From NCBI RefSeq assembly GCF_003201595.1, contig NZ_QJJS01000001.1, positions 310,001 through 374,000 on the forward strand: 64,000 bases of DNA, given 5' to 3'. The notes under the pieces are model-generated. The model worked only from the letters and a program-made list of their open reading frames with translations, ran no database searches and was not told where the DNA came from. Source of the stretch: Sphaerotilus hippei. GTDB lineage: Bacteria; Pseudomonadota; Gammaproteobacteria; Burkholderiales; Burkholderiaceae_C. Both the position numbers and the translations under genes were made by a program. Shown piece by piece: positions 25,235 through 35,087 of the stretch (position 1 is its first letter; the number at the start of each line of letters is the position of its first letter).

Positions 25235-26554
25235 TCAGGCGGCGACGAACTCGTTCCACTTCTGGACCATGTAGGCGTTCTCGTCCATCACGGCGTTCCA
25301 GCAGGCGATGCCGCCCATGCGGGCCTCGTAGCTGCCGCCGTCGCGCACCGAGCCCGCCTTGGCCAGCACGTCACCGTTGGGGCTCTTGATGTCCTGCGAG
25401 GCGGCCTTGCCTTCCATCCAGTAGGCCCACTCGTAGGCTTCCATCTTGGCCTTGGCGGTGTCGAGCACGGCGCTGTAGTAGCCCTGGCGGTTCAGGTAGG
25501 CGCCCGCCCAGCCGTCGAGGAACCAGTTGATGAACTCGTAGACGCCATCGGCCTTGCGCCCGGTGACGGTCTTGGGCACGCCGAAGCCGGCGGCCCAGGC
25601 GCGATAGCCTTCCTTCAGCGGCTGGAAGGTGCAGGCGATGCCCTTGGTGCGCACGGCGGTCACGGCCGGCGACCACATCGACTGGATCACCACCTCGCCC
25701 GAGGCCATCAGGTTCACCGACTCGTTGAAGTCCTTCCACAGGCTGCGGAACTGGCCCGCCTTCTTCGCCTCGATCAGCGTCTTGATCGTCAGGTCGATTT
25801 CCTTCTTGGTCATGTTCCCCTTGTCGGGGTACTTGTAGATCCCCATGGCCTCCACGACCATCGCCGCGTCCATGATGCCGATCGACGGGATGTTCAGGAT
25901 CGCGGCCTTGCCCTTGAACTCGGGGTTGAGCAGCTCGGCCCAGGAGTTGATCGGACGCTTGATCAGGTCGGGGCGGATGCCCAGCGTGTCGGCGTTGTAG
26001 ACGGTGGGGATCAGCGTCATGAAGCCGGTGGGCGTGGCGGAGAACTTGGTGCTCTTGCCGCCTTCGAGGTACATGACCTTCTTCGGTGCGGTGCCCTGGT
26101 CGCCGACCTTCTTGCCGGCGACTTCGCCCTTGGTGAACAGCGAGGTGATCTTGTCGGCGTTCTTGATGCGCTTGACGTCGATGCCCAGCAGGTTGCCGGT
26201 CGGGATGATCTTCTTGAGCGAGAAGTACTCGGTGTCGATCAGGTCGAAGCTGTTGGGCGCGGTGACGGCGCGCTTGGTCACGTCGTCGGTGGTGACCGGG
26301 ATGTACTGGATCTTGATGCCGGTGTCGGCCTCGAACTTCTCGGCGATCGCCTTGTCCTGGTTCACCGCGGTGCCCAGGTAGCGCAGCACGATCTTCTCCT
26401 GCGCGTGCACGAAGGGGAAGCCGGTGATGCCGGTGGCGGCCACGCCGGCGCCGGCGGCGGCCTTCAGGAAGCCGCGGCGTGGACTGGCCACGGTCGGGGC
26501 GGTGTCGGGGGTCACGCTCGGCGGCGTCGTCTGGGGATCGAACTCAGCGGACAT
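25235..26554 (-). CDS. ABC transporter substrate-binding protein (PotD-like, Tat signal)
   Basis: Periplasmic binding protein for a small cation or amine-like solute, 439 residues. ATG 26554 was chosen; the leader has the twin-arginine motif PRRGFLKAAAGAG followed by a hydrophobic stretch and an AQE cleavage region, so it is exported folded by Tat. The mature part begins IVLRYLGTAVNQDKAIAEKFEADTG, the usual type II binding-protein lobe, with WAELLNPEFKGKAAI and FINWFLDGWAGAYL later. It resembles PotD/opine-binding proteins but is longer than polyamine-binding PotD. Its ligand may be related to hydantoin or allantoin given the divergent racemase (inference). Confidence 0.9.
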   Translation of the reverse strand: MSAEFDPQTTPPSVTPDTAPTVASPRRGFLKAAAGAGVAATGITGFPFVHAQEKIVLRYLGTAVNQDKAIAEKFEADTGIKIQYIPVTTDDVTKRAVTAPNSFDLIDTEYFSLKKIIPTGNLLGIDVKRIKNADKITSLFTKGEVAGKKVGDQGTAPKKVMYLEGGKSTKFSATPTGFMTLIPTVYNADTLGIRPDLIKRPINSWAELLNPEFKGKAAILNIPSIGIMDAAMVVEAMGIYKYPDKGNMTKKEIDLTIKTLIEAKKAGQFRSLWKDFNESVNLMASGEVVIQSMWSPAVTAVRTKGIACTFQPLKEGYRAWAAGFGVPKTVTGRKADGVYEFINWFLDGWAGAYLNRQGYYSAVLDTAKAKMEAYEWAYWMEGKAASQDIKSPNGDVLAKAGSVRDGGSYEARMGGIACWNAVMDENAYMVQKWNEFVAA

Positions 26555-26612
26555 GGCATTCACTCCGGGGTTGGGAAGCTGCAGGGAACGGGGATCTCGG
26601 GCTCGGGCGGCC

Positions 26613-27635
26613 TCAGGCGGCCAGTGCGTGGGCGTCGGCGGCATGCCAGCGCATGCCCACCTGCTGGCCGGGCCGCCACGGCGCGGCGTGGAAGGCGGCG
26701 TCGGGCAGGCTGGCCATCCAGCGGGCGGGGTTCCGGGCCTCGTCGTCCGCCGAGGCGGCACGGGTCTCGTCGGTCGGGGCGAGGTGCACCTGCACCTGCG
26801 CGCCCTGGTATTCGACGGCGGTGACCTGCACGGCCAGCTCGCCGGGTGCGGGCTCGGCCAGCGTGATGCGGTCGCAGCGCACGGCCACCTTGCCCGCTGG
26901 CGTGTCGATCACGTTGTGCGCGCCGATGAAGCGGGCCACGAACTCGGTGCGCGGGCGCTCGAACACCTCGCGGGCCGAACCGGCCTGCTCGATGCGGCCC
27001 TGGTTCATCACCACCACCAGATCGGCCAGGGCCATCGCCTCTTCCTGCGAGTGCGTGACGTGGATGAAGCTCATGCCCAGCTCCTGGTGCCAGCGCTTGA
27101 GCTCGGCGCGCATCCGCACGCGCAGGAAGGGGTCCAGCGCCGACAGCGGCTCGTCGAGCAGCAGCACCCGCGGGCGGGTCATCAGCGCCCGGGCCAGCGC
27201 CACACGCTGCTGCTGGCCGCCCGACAGGGCGGCGGGCAGGCGCTGCGCATACGGCTCCATCGCCACCAGCTTCAGCAGCTCCTGGGCACGGGCTTCACGC
27301 TCGGCACGGGCCACGCCCTTCATGCGGGCGCTGAAGGCCACGTTGTCCCGCACGCTCAGGTGCGGGAACAGCGCATAGCTCTGGAACATCATCGCCGTGC
27401 CGCGCTCGGCCGGCGACAGGTGCGTGATCTCGCGCCCGCCCAGCACGATGCTGCCTTCTGTCGGGTCCTCGTGGCCGGCGATCATGCGCAGCGTCGAGGT
27501 CTTGCCACAGCCCGAAGGCCCGAGCAGGCAGCAGTAGCTGCCCGCGGGAATCCTCAGGTCGATGCCCGCCACCGCGAGGGACTGGCCGTAGTCCTTCTCG
27601 AGGTGGATGAGCTCCAGGTCGGTGCGGTCGTTCAT
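26613..27635 (-). CDS. ABC transporter ATP-binding protein (PotA type)
   Basis: ATPase subunit of the importer, 340 residues from ATG 27635. It has Walker A GPSGCGKTST near residue 40, Q-loop FQSYALFPHL, signature LSGGQQQRVALARAL near 140, Walker B VLLLDEPLSALD and the switch histidine in HVTHSQEEAM. A C-terminal TOBE/MalK-type OB domain follows from about 245. It is the first gene of the operon ATPase - binding protein - permease - permease - gntR. A TTGTATGCAA operator lies only 9 bases upstream of its start codon, so repressor binding would block the transcript's very beginning. Confidence 0.93.
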   Translation of the reverse strand: MNDRTDLELIHLEKDYGQSLAVAGIDLRIPAGSYCCLLGPSGCGKTSTLRMIAGHEDPTEGSIVLGGREITHLSPAERGTAMMFQSYALFPHLSVRDNVAFSARMKGVARAEREARAQELLKLVAMEPYAQRLPAALSGGQQQRVALARALMTRPRVLLLDEPLSALDPFLRVRMRAELKRWHQELGMSFIHVTHSQEEAMALADLVVVMNQGRIEQAGSAREVFERPRTEFVARFIGAHNVIDTPAGKVAVRCDRITLAEPAPGELAVQVTAVEYQGAQVQVHLAPTDETRAASADDEARNPARWMASLPDAAFHAAPWRPGQQVGMRWHAADAHALAA

Positions 27636-27643
27636 GGACTGCT

Positions 27644-27653
27644 TTGTATGCAA
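27644..27653. promoter_or_regulatory. Putative GntR operator, transporter side
   Basis: TTGTATGCAA, first of two identical decamers in the 241-base divergent region. It lies 9-18 bases upstream of the ATPase ATG on the minus strand. The half-palindromic TTGnn..nnCAA form is typical of FCD-type GntR operators. Confidence 0.6.
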
Positions 27654-27835
27654 TCGCTGTGCCACTGGACCGGATCCGCCGCCGGGCCGCACGTCCTGCC
27701 GCGCACCACCGCGGCGTGCCTCTTGCAGCACGCTGGCGGGACGGCCGGCCACGGCGGCGGTCCCGCCGAACCGGTCCAGCCGGCGTGCACCAAGCACAGG
27801 CGATCCGCTGCATCCTGCAGCACATCACGCACTTT

Positions 27836-27845
27836 TTGTATGCAA
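27836..27845. promoter_or_regulatory. Putative GntR operator, racemase side
   Basis: Second identical TTGTATGCAA, here in an AT-rich context with T and A runs on its two flanks, 31-40 bases upstream of the racemase ATG and 192 bases from the first copy. Confidence 0.6.
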
Positions 27846-27876
27846 AATAGACCTCGGCCCTGAGGAGAGGCCCACC

Positions 27877-28602
27877 ATGAAACTGCTGATCATCAATCCC
27901 AACACCTCGACCGCGATGACGACGGGCATCGCCGCGGCGGCCCGTCAGGTGGCCGCGGCGGACACGCGGATCGTCGCGGTGCAACCCAGCTTCGGCCCGC
28001 TGTCCATCGAGGGGCATTTCGACGAGACCATCGCGGCGGCTGGCGTGGCCGAGCAGGTGCGGCTGGCCGCGCCCCACGACGCGGTGGTCATCGCCTGCTT
28101 TGGCGACCCGGGCCTGGACGCGGCCCGCGAGGCCACCCGGGCGCCGGTGCTGGGCATCGCCGAGGCGGCCTTCCACGCGGCCAGCTTCGTGGCCACCGGG
28201 TTCTCGGTCGTCACCACGATGACGCGGACCTGCGTCATCGCCGAGCACCTGCTGCACCGCTACGGCTTCGAGCGCCGCTGCCGCGGGGTGCACGGCACCG
28301 ACATCCCCGTGCTGGCGCTCGAGGACGGCGGCGCGGGCTGCGTCGATCAGATCGAGGCGGCCGCCCGCGAGGCGCTGAGCCGCGACCGCAGCGGCGCCAT
28401 CGTGCTGGGCTGCGCGGGCATGGCCGCGCTGTGCGCCGAACTGACCCGGCGCCTGGGCGTGCCGGTGATCGATGGCGTGGCGGCTGCCGTCAAGTTCGCC
28501 GAGGGCCTGGCCGCGCTGGGCCTGGGCACGAGCCAGCACGGCGACTATGCGCCGCCGCTGCCCAAGACCTACGCGGGCTGGGCCGCGCCGCTGGGCTGGT
28601 GA
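27877..28602 (+). CDS. Asp/Glu/hydantoin racemase family protein
   Basis: Cofactor-independent racemase, 241 residues. It begins with the family phrase MKLLIINPNTSTAMT. The two catalytic cysteines are C74 in VIACFGDPGLDAARE and C179 in AIVLGCAGMAAL, both in the form typical of hydantoin and allantoin racemases rather than glutamate racemase. It is transcribed divergently from the ABC transporter operon, and both promoters carry the same decamer operator, so import and racemisation are probably co-induced. The actual substrate is not proven. Confidence 0.88.
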   Translation: MKLLIINPNTSTAMTTGIAAAARQVAAADTRIVAVQPSFGPLSIEGHFDETIAAAGVAEQVRLAAPHDAVVIACFGDPGLDAAREATRAPVLGIAEAAFHAASFVATGFSVVTTMTRTCVIAEHLLHRYGFERRCRGVHGTDIPVLALEDGGAGCVDQIEAAAREALSRDRSGAIVLGCAGMAALCAELTRRLGVPVIDGVAAAVKFAEGLAALGLGTSQHGDYAPPLPKTYAGWAAPLGW

Positions 28603-28623
28603 CGCAGCAGGCCTGCGGCGGCT

Positions 28624-29391
28624 TCAGTCGCAGACCGGCACCGGGCGGGTCTTGAGCGTGTGGCGCTGGTGTTCGTAGTCGGGCATCACGCCGTGCACCA
28701 GGGCCCAGAACGCCGGGCCGTGGTTCATCTCGCGCAGGTGGGCAAGCTCGTGCACGACGACGTAGTCGATCACCGGCAGCTCGAAGTGGATCAGGCGCCA
28801 GTTCAGGCGCACGGTGCCATCGCTGCTGGCGCTGCCCCAGCGGGTGCGCGCGGCGCTCAGGCGCAGCTGGCGGGGCTGCACCTGCAGCCGCGGCGCATGG
28901 TGCAGCACCCGTTCCTGGAACAGCGTGAGGGCCTGGCGCTGCAGCCAGGCGAGCGTGGCGTGGCGCAGATGGTCCGCCGGGGTGTCCTCGGGGCGGGCGG
29001 CCGCGCCCAGGCCGATCTGCAGGCGCCGGTCGGCGCCCAGCACGACGCCCCGCTGGCCGGGCACCAGCGTCAGGGTCAGCGGGGTGCCGAGGTAGGGCAG
29101 GCTGCCACCCTCGGCCCACTGCACCCGCTGGGTGTCACGCTGCAGCACCCGCTCGGCCTGCTCGGCGAGCTTGCGCAGGATCCAGGCGGCCTTGCTGCGC
29201 AGGGCGTCGTCGATGTCGGCCTGCGCGACCCAGCGGGGCGCACGCACCACCAGGCCTTCCGGGCCGACGACAAAACCGATCGTGCGGCGCCGGGCATGTC
29301 CCAGCTCGTAGCCGACCAGCTGCGGGCCGAGCTGCACGCTGCGGTTGCTGCGCACATGGCGCCACGGCGGCGCGGGGCTGGCCTGCGTCAT
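28624..29391 (-). CDS. YgjP-type zinc metallopeptidase (DUF45/M48-like)
   Basis: Soluble putative metalloprotease of the YgjP/WLM group, 255 residues. The N-terminus contains the family phrase RRTIGFVVGPEGLVVRAPRWV. The zinc site is VVVHELAHLREMNHGPAFW (HExxH with a downstream histidine) near residue 220, preceded by TRWGSASSDGTVRLNWRLI, both diagnostic for the family. The substrate is unknown. It follows plsC on the same strand with 16 bases between, an order conserved in Burkholderiales. Confidence 0.92.
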   Translation of the reverse strand: MTQASPAPPWRHVRSNRSVQLGPQLVGYELGHARRRTIGFVVGPEGLVVRAPRWVAQADIDDALRSKAAWILRKLAEQAERVLQRDTQRVQWAEGGSLPYLGTPLTLTLVPGQRGVVLGADRRLQIGLGAAARPEDTPADHLRHATLAWLQRQALTLFQERVLHHAPRLQVQPRQLRLSAARTRWGSASSDGTVRLNWRLIHFELPVIDYVVVHELAHLREMNHGPAFWALVHGVMPDYEHQRHTLKTRPVPVCD

Positions 29392-29407
29392 GCCCGTGGG
29401 GTCTCGT

Positions 29408-30163
29408 TCAGGTCGGGCGGCCCCGATAGGCTTGGGGATCGAGGCGCTGCATCTCGCCTTCGATCCAGGCCTCGACTTCCTGCATCAGCTCGTCCGGGCG
29501 CCGCCCGACCGGCGAGATCGGCCGGCCGATCGACACGTCGATCACGCCCGGGCGCAGCAGGAAACTCTTGCGCGGCCAGCAGCGGGCCGACGTGACGGCG
29601 ATCGGCACCAGCGGCGTGCCGGTGGTGACGGCCAGGCGCGAGGCGCCGGTCTTGTAGTCGCCCTTCTCGCCGCGGGCCGTGCGCGTGCCTTCGGGGAACA
29701 TGATCATCCAGCTGCCCTTGGCCATGATCTCGCTGCCCTGCTGGACCACCTTGCGCCACGCCTCGGAGCGCCGGGCGCGGTCGATGTGCACCATGTCGAG
29801 CCGGCCGATGGCCCAGCCGAAGAAGGGGATGTAGAGCAGTTCGCGCTTGAACACGTAGGCCAGCGGGTGCGACATGATCGCCGGCAGGGCGAAGGTCTCC
29901 CAGGTCGACTGGTGCTTGGGCACGAGGATGACCGCGGCCTTCTCGTCGGCCGCGGTGGGCAGGTGCTCCATGCCCTGCACACGCCACTGCACGCCGCAGA
30001 TCCAGCGGGCGCCCAGCACCGCCAGCCGCAGCCAGCCGGCGCAGAGCCAGTACAGCGGCTGGCCCTTCATGACGGCCGAGGCCAGCACGGCCACCAGACT
30101 CCAGGGGATGACCGTGACGGTCAGCCACAGGATGAACAGCGCGGAGCGCAGGTAGATCAGCAT
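29408..30163 (-). CDS. plsC: 1-acyl-sn-glycerol-3-phosphate acyltransferase
   Basis: Membrane-bound acyltransferase making phosphatidic acid. ATG 30163 gives 251 residues; the longer frame upstream adds only Arg/Pro-rich non-family residues. There is an N-terminal membrane helix (LFILWLTVTVIPWSLVAVLA). Acyltransferase motif I HQSTWE (HxxxxD-type variant with Glu) lies near residue 84 and motif III FPEGTRTARG near 160. The Glu in motif I is the form common in proteobacterial PlsC relatives. It starts downstream of gmhB on the same strand, consistent with an envelope operon. Confidence 0.9.
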   Translation of the reverse strand: MLIYLRSALFILWLTVTVIPWSLVAVLASAVMKGQPLYWLCAGWLRLAVLGARWICGVQWRVQGMEHLPTAADEKAAVILVPKHQSTWETFALPAIMSHPLAYVFKRELLYIPFFGWAIGRLDMVHIDRARRSEAWRKVVQQGSEIMAKGSWMIMFPEGTRTARGEKGDYKTGASRLAVTTGTPLVPIAVTSARCWPRKSFLLRPGVIDVSIGRPISPVGRRPDELMQEVEAWIEGEMQRLDPQAYRGRPT

Positions 30164-30239
30164 GGTGTGGGGCGCGGCCCGGCAGCGAGCCGGCCGCTTT
30201 CTGGGCGGAAGAAAGGACGGGCGTGGCGGGGCGCCACGC

Positions 30240-30887
30240 TCATGGCTGGGGAGGAGCGGGGGGCGGCGTGGCGCCGGCCCCCGAGGCCAGGCGGCGCGCC
30301 TCCTGGACGCGGCGCTTCTCGGCGCTGAGCAGCTGGTCGGCGAACGTGGCCAGGTCGGCATGCACGACCAGGCCGGGCACCCGCTGGCGCATGGCCTCGA
30401 TGCCGGCGTCGTCCAGTCCGCCGGACTTGCCGGTCAGCACCAGGTGCGGCTTGCAGCCGGCCGCGGCGCTGGCCTGCAGGTCCCGCAGCGTGTCGCCGAC
30501 GGCGGGCACGCTGCGCAGGTCCACGCCGTAGCGCTCGCCGATCTGGGTGAACAGGCCGGGCAGGGGCTTGCGGCAGTCGCAGTCGTCCTCGGGCGCATGC
30601 GGGCAGAAGAACACCGCGTCGATGCGCCCGCCGAGCGTGGCCAGGCGCTCGTTCATCTTCAGGTGCATCGCGTTGAGCGCGGACATGTCGAACAGGCCGC
30701 GCCCCAGGCCCGACTGGTTGGTCGCGACCACGACATGCCAGCCCGCCTGGTGCAGGCGGGCGATCGCCTCCAGCGCGCCGGGCATCGGCACCCATTCTTC
30801 CGGGGACTTGACGTAGTCGTCGCGGTCCTCGTTGATGGTGCCGTCGCGGTCGAGGATGACCAGCTTCATCGGGTTGCGTTCGGCCAT
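30240..30887 (-). CDS. gmhB: D-glycero-beta-D-manno-heptose-1,7-bisphosphate 7-phosphatase
   Basis: HAD phosphatase in ADP-heptose synthesis for LPS core, 215 residues. HAD motif I is ILDRDGTINED, motif II is in VVATNQSGLGRG, and the structural zinc loop CPHAPEDDCDCRKP carries the diagnostic cysteines and histidine. Motif III/IV appear as KPLPGLF and VGDTLRDL. The start could be ATG 30887 or ATG 30869 (MKLVILD); the longer one is given. It follows glyS by 7 bases. The last 30 residues are Ala/Pro-rich and probably unstructured. Confidence 0.92.
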   Translation of the reverse strand: MAERNPMKLVILDRDGTINEDRDDYVKSPEEWVPMPGALEAIARLHQAGWHVVVATNQSGLGRGLFDMSALNAMHLKMNERLATLGGRIDAVFFCPHAPEDDCDCRKPLPGLFTQIGERYGVDLRSVPAVGDTLRDLQASAAAGCKPHLVLTGKSGGLDDAGIEAMRQRVPGLVVHADLATFADQLLSAEKRRVQEARRLASGAGATPPPAPPQP

Positions 30888-30894
30888 GGAGCGC

Positions 30895-33036
30895 TCAGGT
30901 CGCCAGTTTCGACAGGTCGGCCACCCGGTTCATGGCCGCGTGCAGCATCGCCAGCAGGCCCAGGCGGTTGGCGCGCAGCGCCGGATCCTCGGCGTTGACC
31001 ATCACGTCGTCGAAGAAGGCGTCGACCGGCGCCTTCAGCGCGGCCAGCGCCTGCAGGCTGCTGGCGTATTCACCCTGCTCGAACAGGCGGTCGGCGTCGG
31101 GCTGCACGGCGGCCAGCGCGGCAGCCAGCGCCTGCTCGGCCGCGACCTGCAGCAGCGCGGCGTCGATGCGCGCCTCGACCGTGCCCTCGGCCTTCTTCAG
31201 GATGTTGCCGATGCGCTTGTTGGCGGCGGCCAGCGAAGCGGCTTCCGGCAGCGCCGAGAATGCCCGCACCGCAGCCAGCCGGCGCGGGACATCGCCCAGG
31301 CGGCTGGGCGACAGCGCGAGCACGGCATCCACTTCCTGGGCGCTGTAGCCCTGCTCACGCAGGCTGACGGCCAGGCGGTCGCCGAAGAAGGCCAGCAGCG
31401 CGGTGCGCGGATCGCTGATCAGCTCGCCGAAGGCCGGCAGCGCGGCCCGGATCAGCTCGGCCAGGTCGAGCGGCAGGTTGTTCTCGACCAGGATGCGGAT
31501 CACGCCGAGCGCATGGCGGCGCAGCGCGAACGGATCCTTGTCGCCGGTGGGCAGCTGGCCGATGCCGAACAGGCCGATCAGCGTCTCCAGCTTGTCGGCC
31601 AGCGCGACCACCGTGCCGCTGTGGTTGCGCGGCAGGCTGTCGCCGGCGAAGCGCGGCTTGTAGTGGTCCTCGATGGCGATGGCCACGCCATCGCGCAGGC
31701 CTTCGTGGCGGGCGTAGTAGCCGCCCATGATGCCCTGCAGCTCGGGGAACTCGCCGACCATGTCGGTCAGCAGGTCGGTCTTGGCCAGCAGCGCGGCCTG
31801 CTGCACCTTGCTGTCGAGCACCTTGAAGTGGTCGTCGGCGTCCACCGTGTACGGCAGCGTGGCCATGCTCAGCTGCGTGACGATGGCGTGTCCGATGGCG
31901 CGCACGCGCTCGGCGCGCTCGCCCTGGGTGCCCAGCTTGCCGTGGTAGACCACCTTGGCCAGGCCGTCCACGCGCGACTCGAGCGTCTTCTTGCGGTCCT
32001 GGTCGAAGAAGAACTTGGCGTCGGCCAGGCGCGGGCGCACGACCCGCTCGTTGCCGCCGATGACCGCGCTCGGATCGTCCGGCGTGATGTTGCTGACGAC
32101 CAGGAACTTGTTCGTCAGCTTGCCGTGTCCGTCCAGCAGCGGGAAGTACTTCTGGTTGGCCTTCATCGTCAGGATCAGGCATTCCTGCGGCACGCCCAGG
32201 AATTCCTTCTCGAACTGGCAGGTCAGCACGTTCGGGCGCTCGACCAGCGCGGTGACCTCGTCGAGCAGCGCGTCGTCCTCGATCGGCTTGAGGCCTTCCC
32301 GGGCGGCCGCGGCCTCGAGCTGGCGCACGATCTCGGCGCGGCGGGCGTCGAAGCCGGCGATCACCGAGCCTTCGCGGGCGAGCTGCTCGGCGTAGTGGTC
32401 GGCGTGCTGCAGCGTGACCGTCGGCAGGGCCGCCTCGAAGCGGTGGCCCGTCGTGGTGCGGCCGGCTTCCAGGCCCAGCGCGCTCAGCGCGACGACCTGC
32501 TCGCCATGCAGCGCGACCAGGCCATGGGCCGGGCGCACGAAGTTCACGCTGCTCCAGCCGTCGGCCAGCTGGTAGGTCATGACCTTGGGGATGGGCAGCC
32601 GGGCCAGCGCCTCGTCCAGCGCCTTCTGCAGGCCGTCGGCCAGCGTCGCGCCGGGCACGACCGAGTCGAGGAACAGCGCTTCGGCCTTGCCGTCGGGCTG
32701 GCGCTTCAGCGTGGGCACGACCGACGCGTCGGCACCGACCGCGGCGAGCTTCTTCAGCAGCGCGGGCGTGGCCTGGCCATCGGCCGTCAGCGCCACCGCC
32801 ACCGGCATCAGCTTGAGCTGCACGGCCTTGTCGGCCGCACGGGCCGACACGCCGGTGACGTGCACGGCCAGGCGGCGCGGCGAGGCGAACGGGGTCACGA
32901 CGGCGTCGGTCGCCGCCAGGCCGCTGGCCTTCAGGCTGGCGGCCAGCGTGCCTGCAAACGACTCGCCCAGCTTCTTCAGCGCCTTGGGCGGCAGTTCTTC
33001 GACGAAGAGTTCAAGCAACAGGTTCTGCACGGTCAT
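30895..33036 (-). CDS. glyS: Glycine--tRNA ligase beta subunit
   Basis: Beta subunit of the heterotetrameric bacterial glycyl-tRNA synthetase, responsible for tRNA binding. ATG 33036 gives 713 residues, close to the normal 690-710. It opens with the family-typical LLLELFVEELPPKALKKL and contains KFFFDQDRKKTLESRV, YHGKLGTQGERAERVR and the HD-like stretch GEFPELQGIMGGYYA...GEG-type region. A C-terminal anticodon-binding domain ends NRLGLLAMLHAAMNRVADLSKL. It starts 2 bases after glyQ stops, so the two are coupled. Confidence 0.96.
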   Translation of the reverse strand: MTVQNLLLELFVEELPPKALKKLGESFAGTLAASLKASGLAATDAVVTPFASPRRLAVHVTGVSARAADKAVQLKLMPVAVALTADGQATPALLKKLAAVGADASVVPTLKRQPDGKAEALFLDSVVPGATLADGLQKALDEALARLPIPKVMTYQLADGWSSVNFVRPAHGLVALHGEQVVALSALGLEAGRTTTGHRFEAALPTVTLQHADHYAEQLAREGSVIAGFDARRAEIVRQLEAAAAREGLKPIEDDALLDEVTALVERPNVLTCQFEKEFLGVPQECLILTMKANQKYFPLLDGHGKLTNKFLVVSNITPDDPSAVIGGNERVVRPRLADAKFFFDQDRKKTLESRVDGLAKVVYHGKLGTQGERAERVRAIGHAIVTQLSMATLPYTVDADDHFKVLDSKVQQAALLAKTDLLTDMVGEFPELQGIMGGYYARHEGLRDGVAIAIEDHYKPRFAGDSLPRNHSGTVVALADKLETLIGLFGIGQLPTGDKDPFALRRHALGVIRILVENNLPLDLAELIRAALPAFGELISDPRTALLAFFGDRLAVSLREQGYSAQEVDAVLALSPSRLGDVPRRLAAVRAFSALPEAASLAAANKRIGNILKKAEGTVEARIDAALLQVAAEQALAAALAAVQPDADRLFEQGEYASSLQALAALKAPVDAFFDDVMVNAEDPALRANRLGLLAMLHAAMNRVADLSKLAT

Positions 33037-33038
33037 GA

Positions 33039-33992
<954 letters not shown>

Positions 33993-34199
33993 GGTGGCAG
34001 TGGGTCGCAGCGTGGTGGCGGCTGCCCGGGGGGCAGCCGTTGGGGGACGGCAATCTGAACCGCGGCCGGCACGGCCGCCCCGCATTCGCAGGGGCAGCTC
34101 ATCGTGCCGCACGGAAAGGCAGATTCTAGGCCGCCGGCCCGTGTGCCGGGGAGGGGCGGATGCCGCGCGGCCGCGCCGGTGTCGCCACCGGCCCGTGGC

Positions 34200-35078
34200 T
34201 CAGCGCTGCGCGGTGCGCCATTCCCGGCCCTCGAACGGCCGGGTCTGGATGGTGTCGATGTAGTGCGGGTTGGGCAGGCGCACCTGGCGCTCGGCCCGCA
34301 CCAGCGCGAACAGGCGGCCGGCGGCGACGCTGTCGTCGAGGGCCTGCCGGTCCTTCAGCGCGCACAGCTCGTGCTGCAGCGCGACCTGTTCGGCGTCGGG
34401 CAGCGGACGGGCGCGGCGCGACAGCGCATTGAGCTGATGGCGGATCGCCACCATGCGCTCGCGGTCGGCCTGGCGGCGCTGGCGCCGGATCAGGCTGGCA
34501 CTCGCCCGCACCTGGCCGGCACCGGCCAGCCAGCCGGTGCGCGGCAGCTTGATGGCGCCGCCGCTGTGCAGCTCCAGCGCGAGGTAGCAGGTGCCCAGGC
34601 GCCGGCCCATGAAGCCAGCCTCGGTCGGATCCCGGCCATCGAGGCCACGCTCGACCACATGCACCCGCGAGATCTCGCCGAGCGCCAGCCGCCGCACTTG
34701 GCGTGAGCGCCCGCGCCGCCACACCACCTGCCAGGCGCTGACCTGCACGCATTCCCAGGTCCACAGGTCCCAGGCGGCCGCCGCGGCCAGGCCCAGGGCC
34801 GCCAGGGCCCACGCCGGCGTGAATCCGGCCCAGCCGAGCCAGGCGCACAGCCCGCTCACCAGGATGCCCAGGCCCACCTCGAGCGAGGCCCGCGAGCCGG
34901 GCGTGAACAGCGAGCGCTGGTAGCCGGCCGAGGCCTCCCGGTCGGGCACCATCGGCTGGCGGCGCAGCAGCAGGGCCTGCACGCCCCGGGTCAGCAGCTG
35001 TTCCAGGACCAGCGCGGTGGCCAGGCAGCACAGCAGGGCCAGCCAGGCGGGCAGCGGATCGTGCAGCAGCGGGTTCAT
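34200..35078 (-). CDS. Membrane protein with PH-like domain, function unknown
   Basis: 292-residue protein not recognised as a named family. Two hydrophobic segments are visible: residues 10-33 (PAWLALLCCLATALVLEQLL) and 65-100 (VGLGILVSGLCAWLGWAGF and a second Ala-rich helix). The part after residue 105 alternates short strands (VQVSAWQVVWRRGRSRQVRRLALGEI, then YLALELHSGGAIKLPRTG), which resembles a bacterial PH-type domain behind a membrane anchor. The C-terminal third is Arg-rich and helical. It follows the MurU-like gene by 9 bases on the same strand, so a joint envelope role is possible. Confidence 0.75.
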   Translation of the reverse strand: MNPLLHDPLPAWLALLCCLATALVLEQLLTRGVQALLLRRQPMVPDREASAGYQRSLFTPGSRASLEVGLGILVSGLCAWLGWAGFTPAWALAALGLAAAAAWDLWTWECVQVSAWQVVWRRGRSRQVRRLALGEISRVHVVERGLDGRDPTEAGFMGRRLGTCYLALELHSGGAIKLPRTGWLAGAGQVRASASLIRRQRRQADRERMVAIRHQLNALSRRARPLPDAEQVALQHELCALKDRQALDDSVAAGRLFALVRAERQVRLPNPHYIDTIQTRPFEGREWRTAQR

Positions 35079-35087
35079 GGGGTGGGC

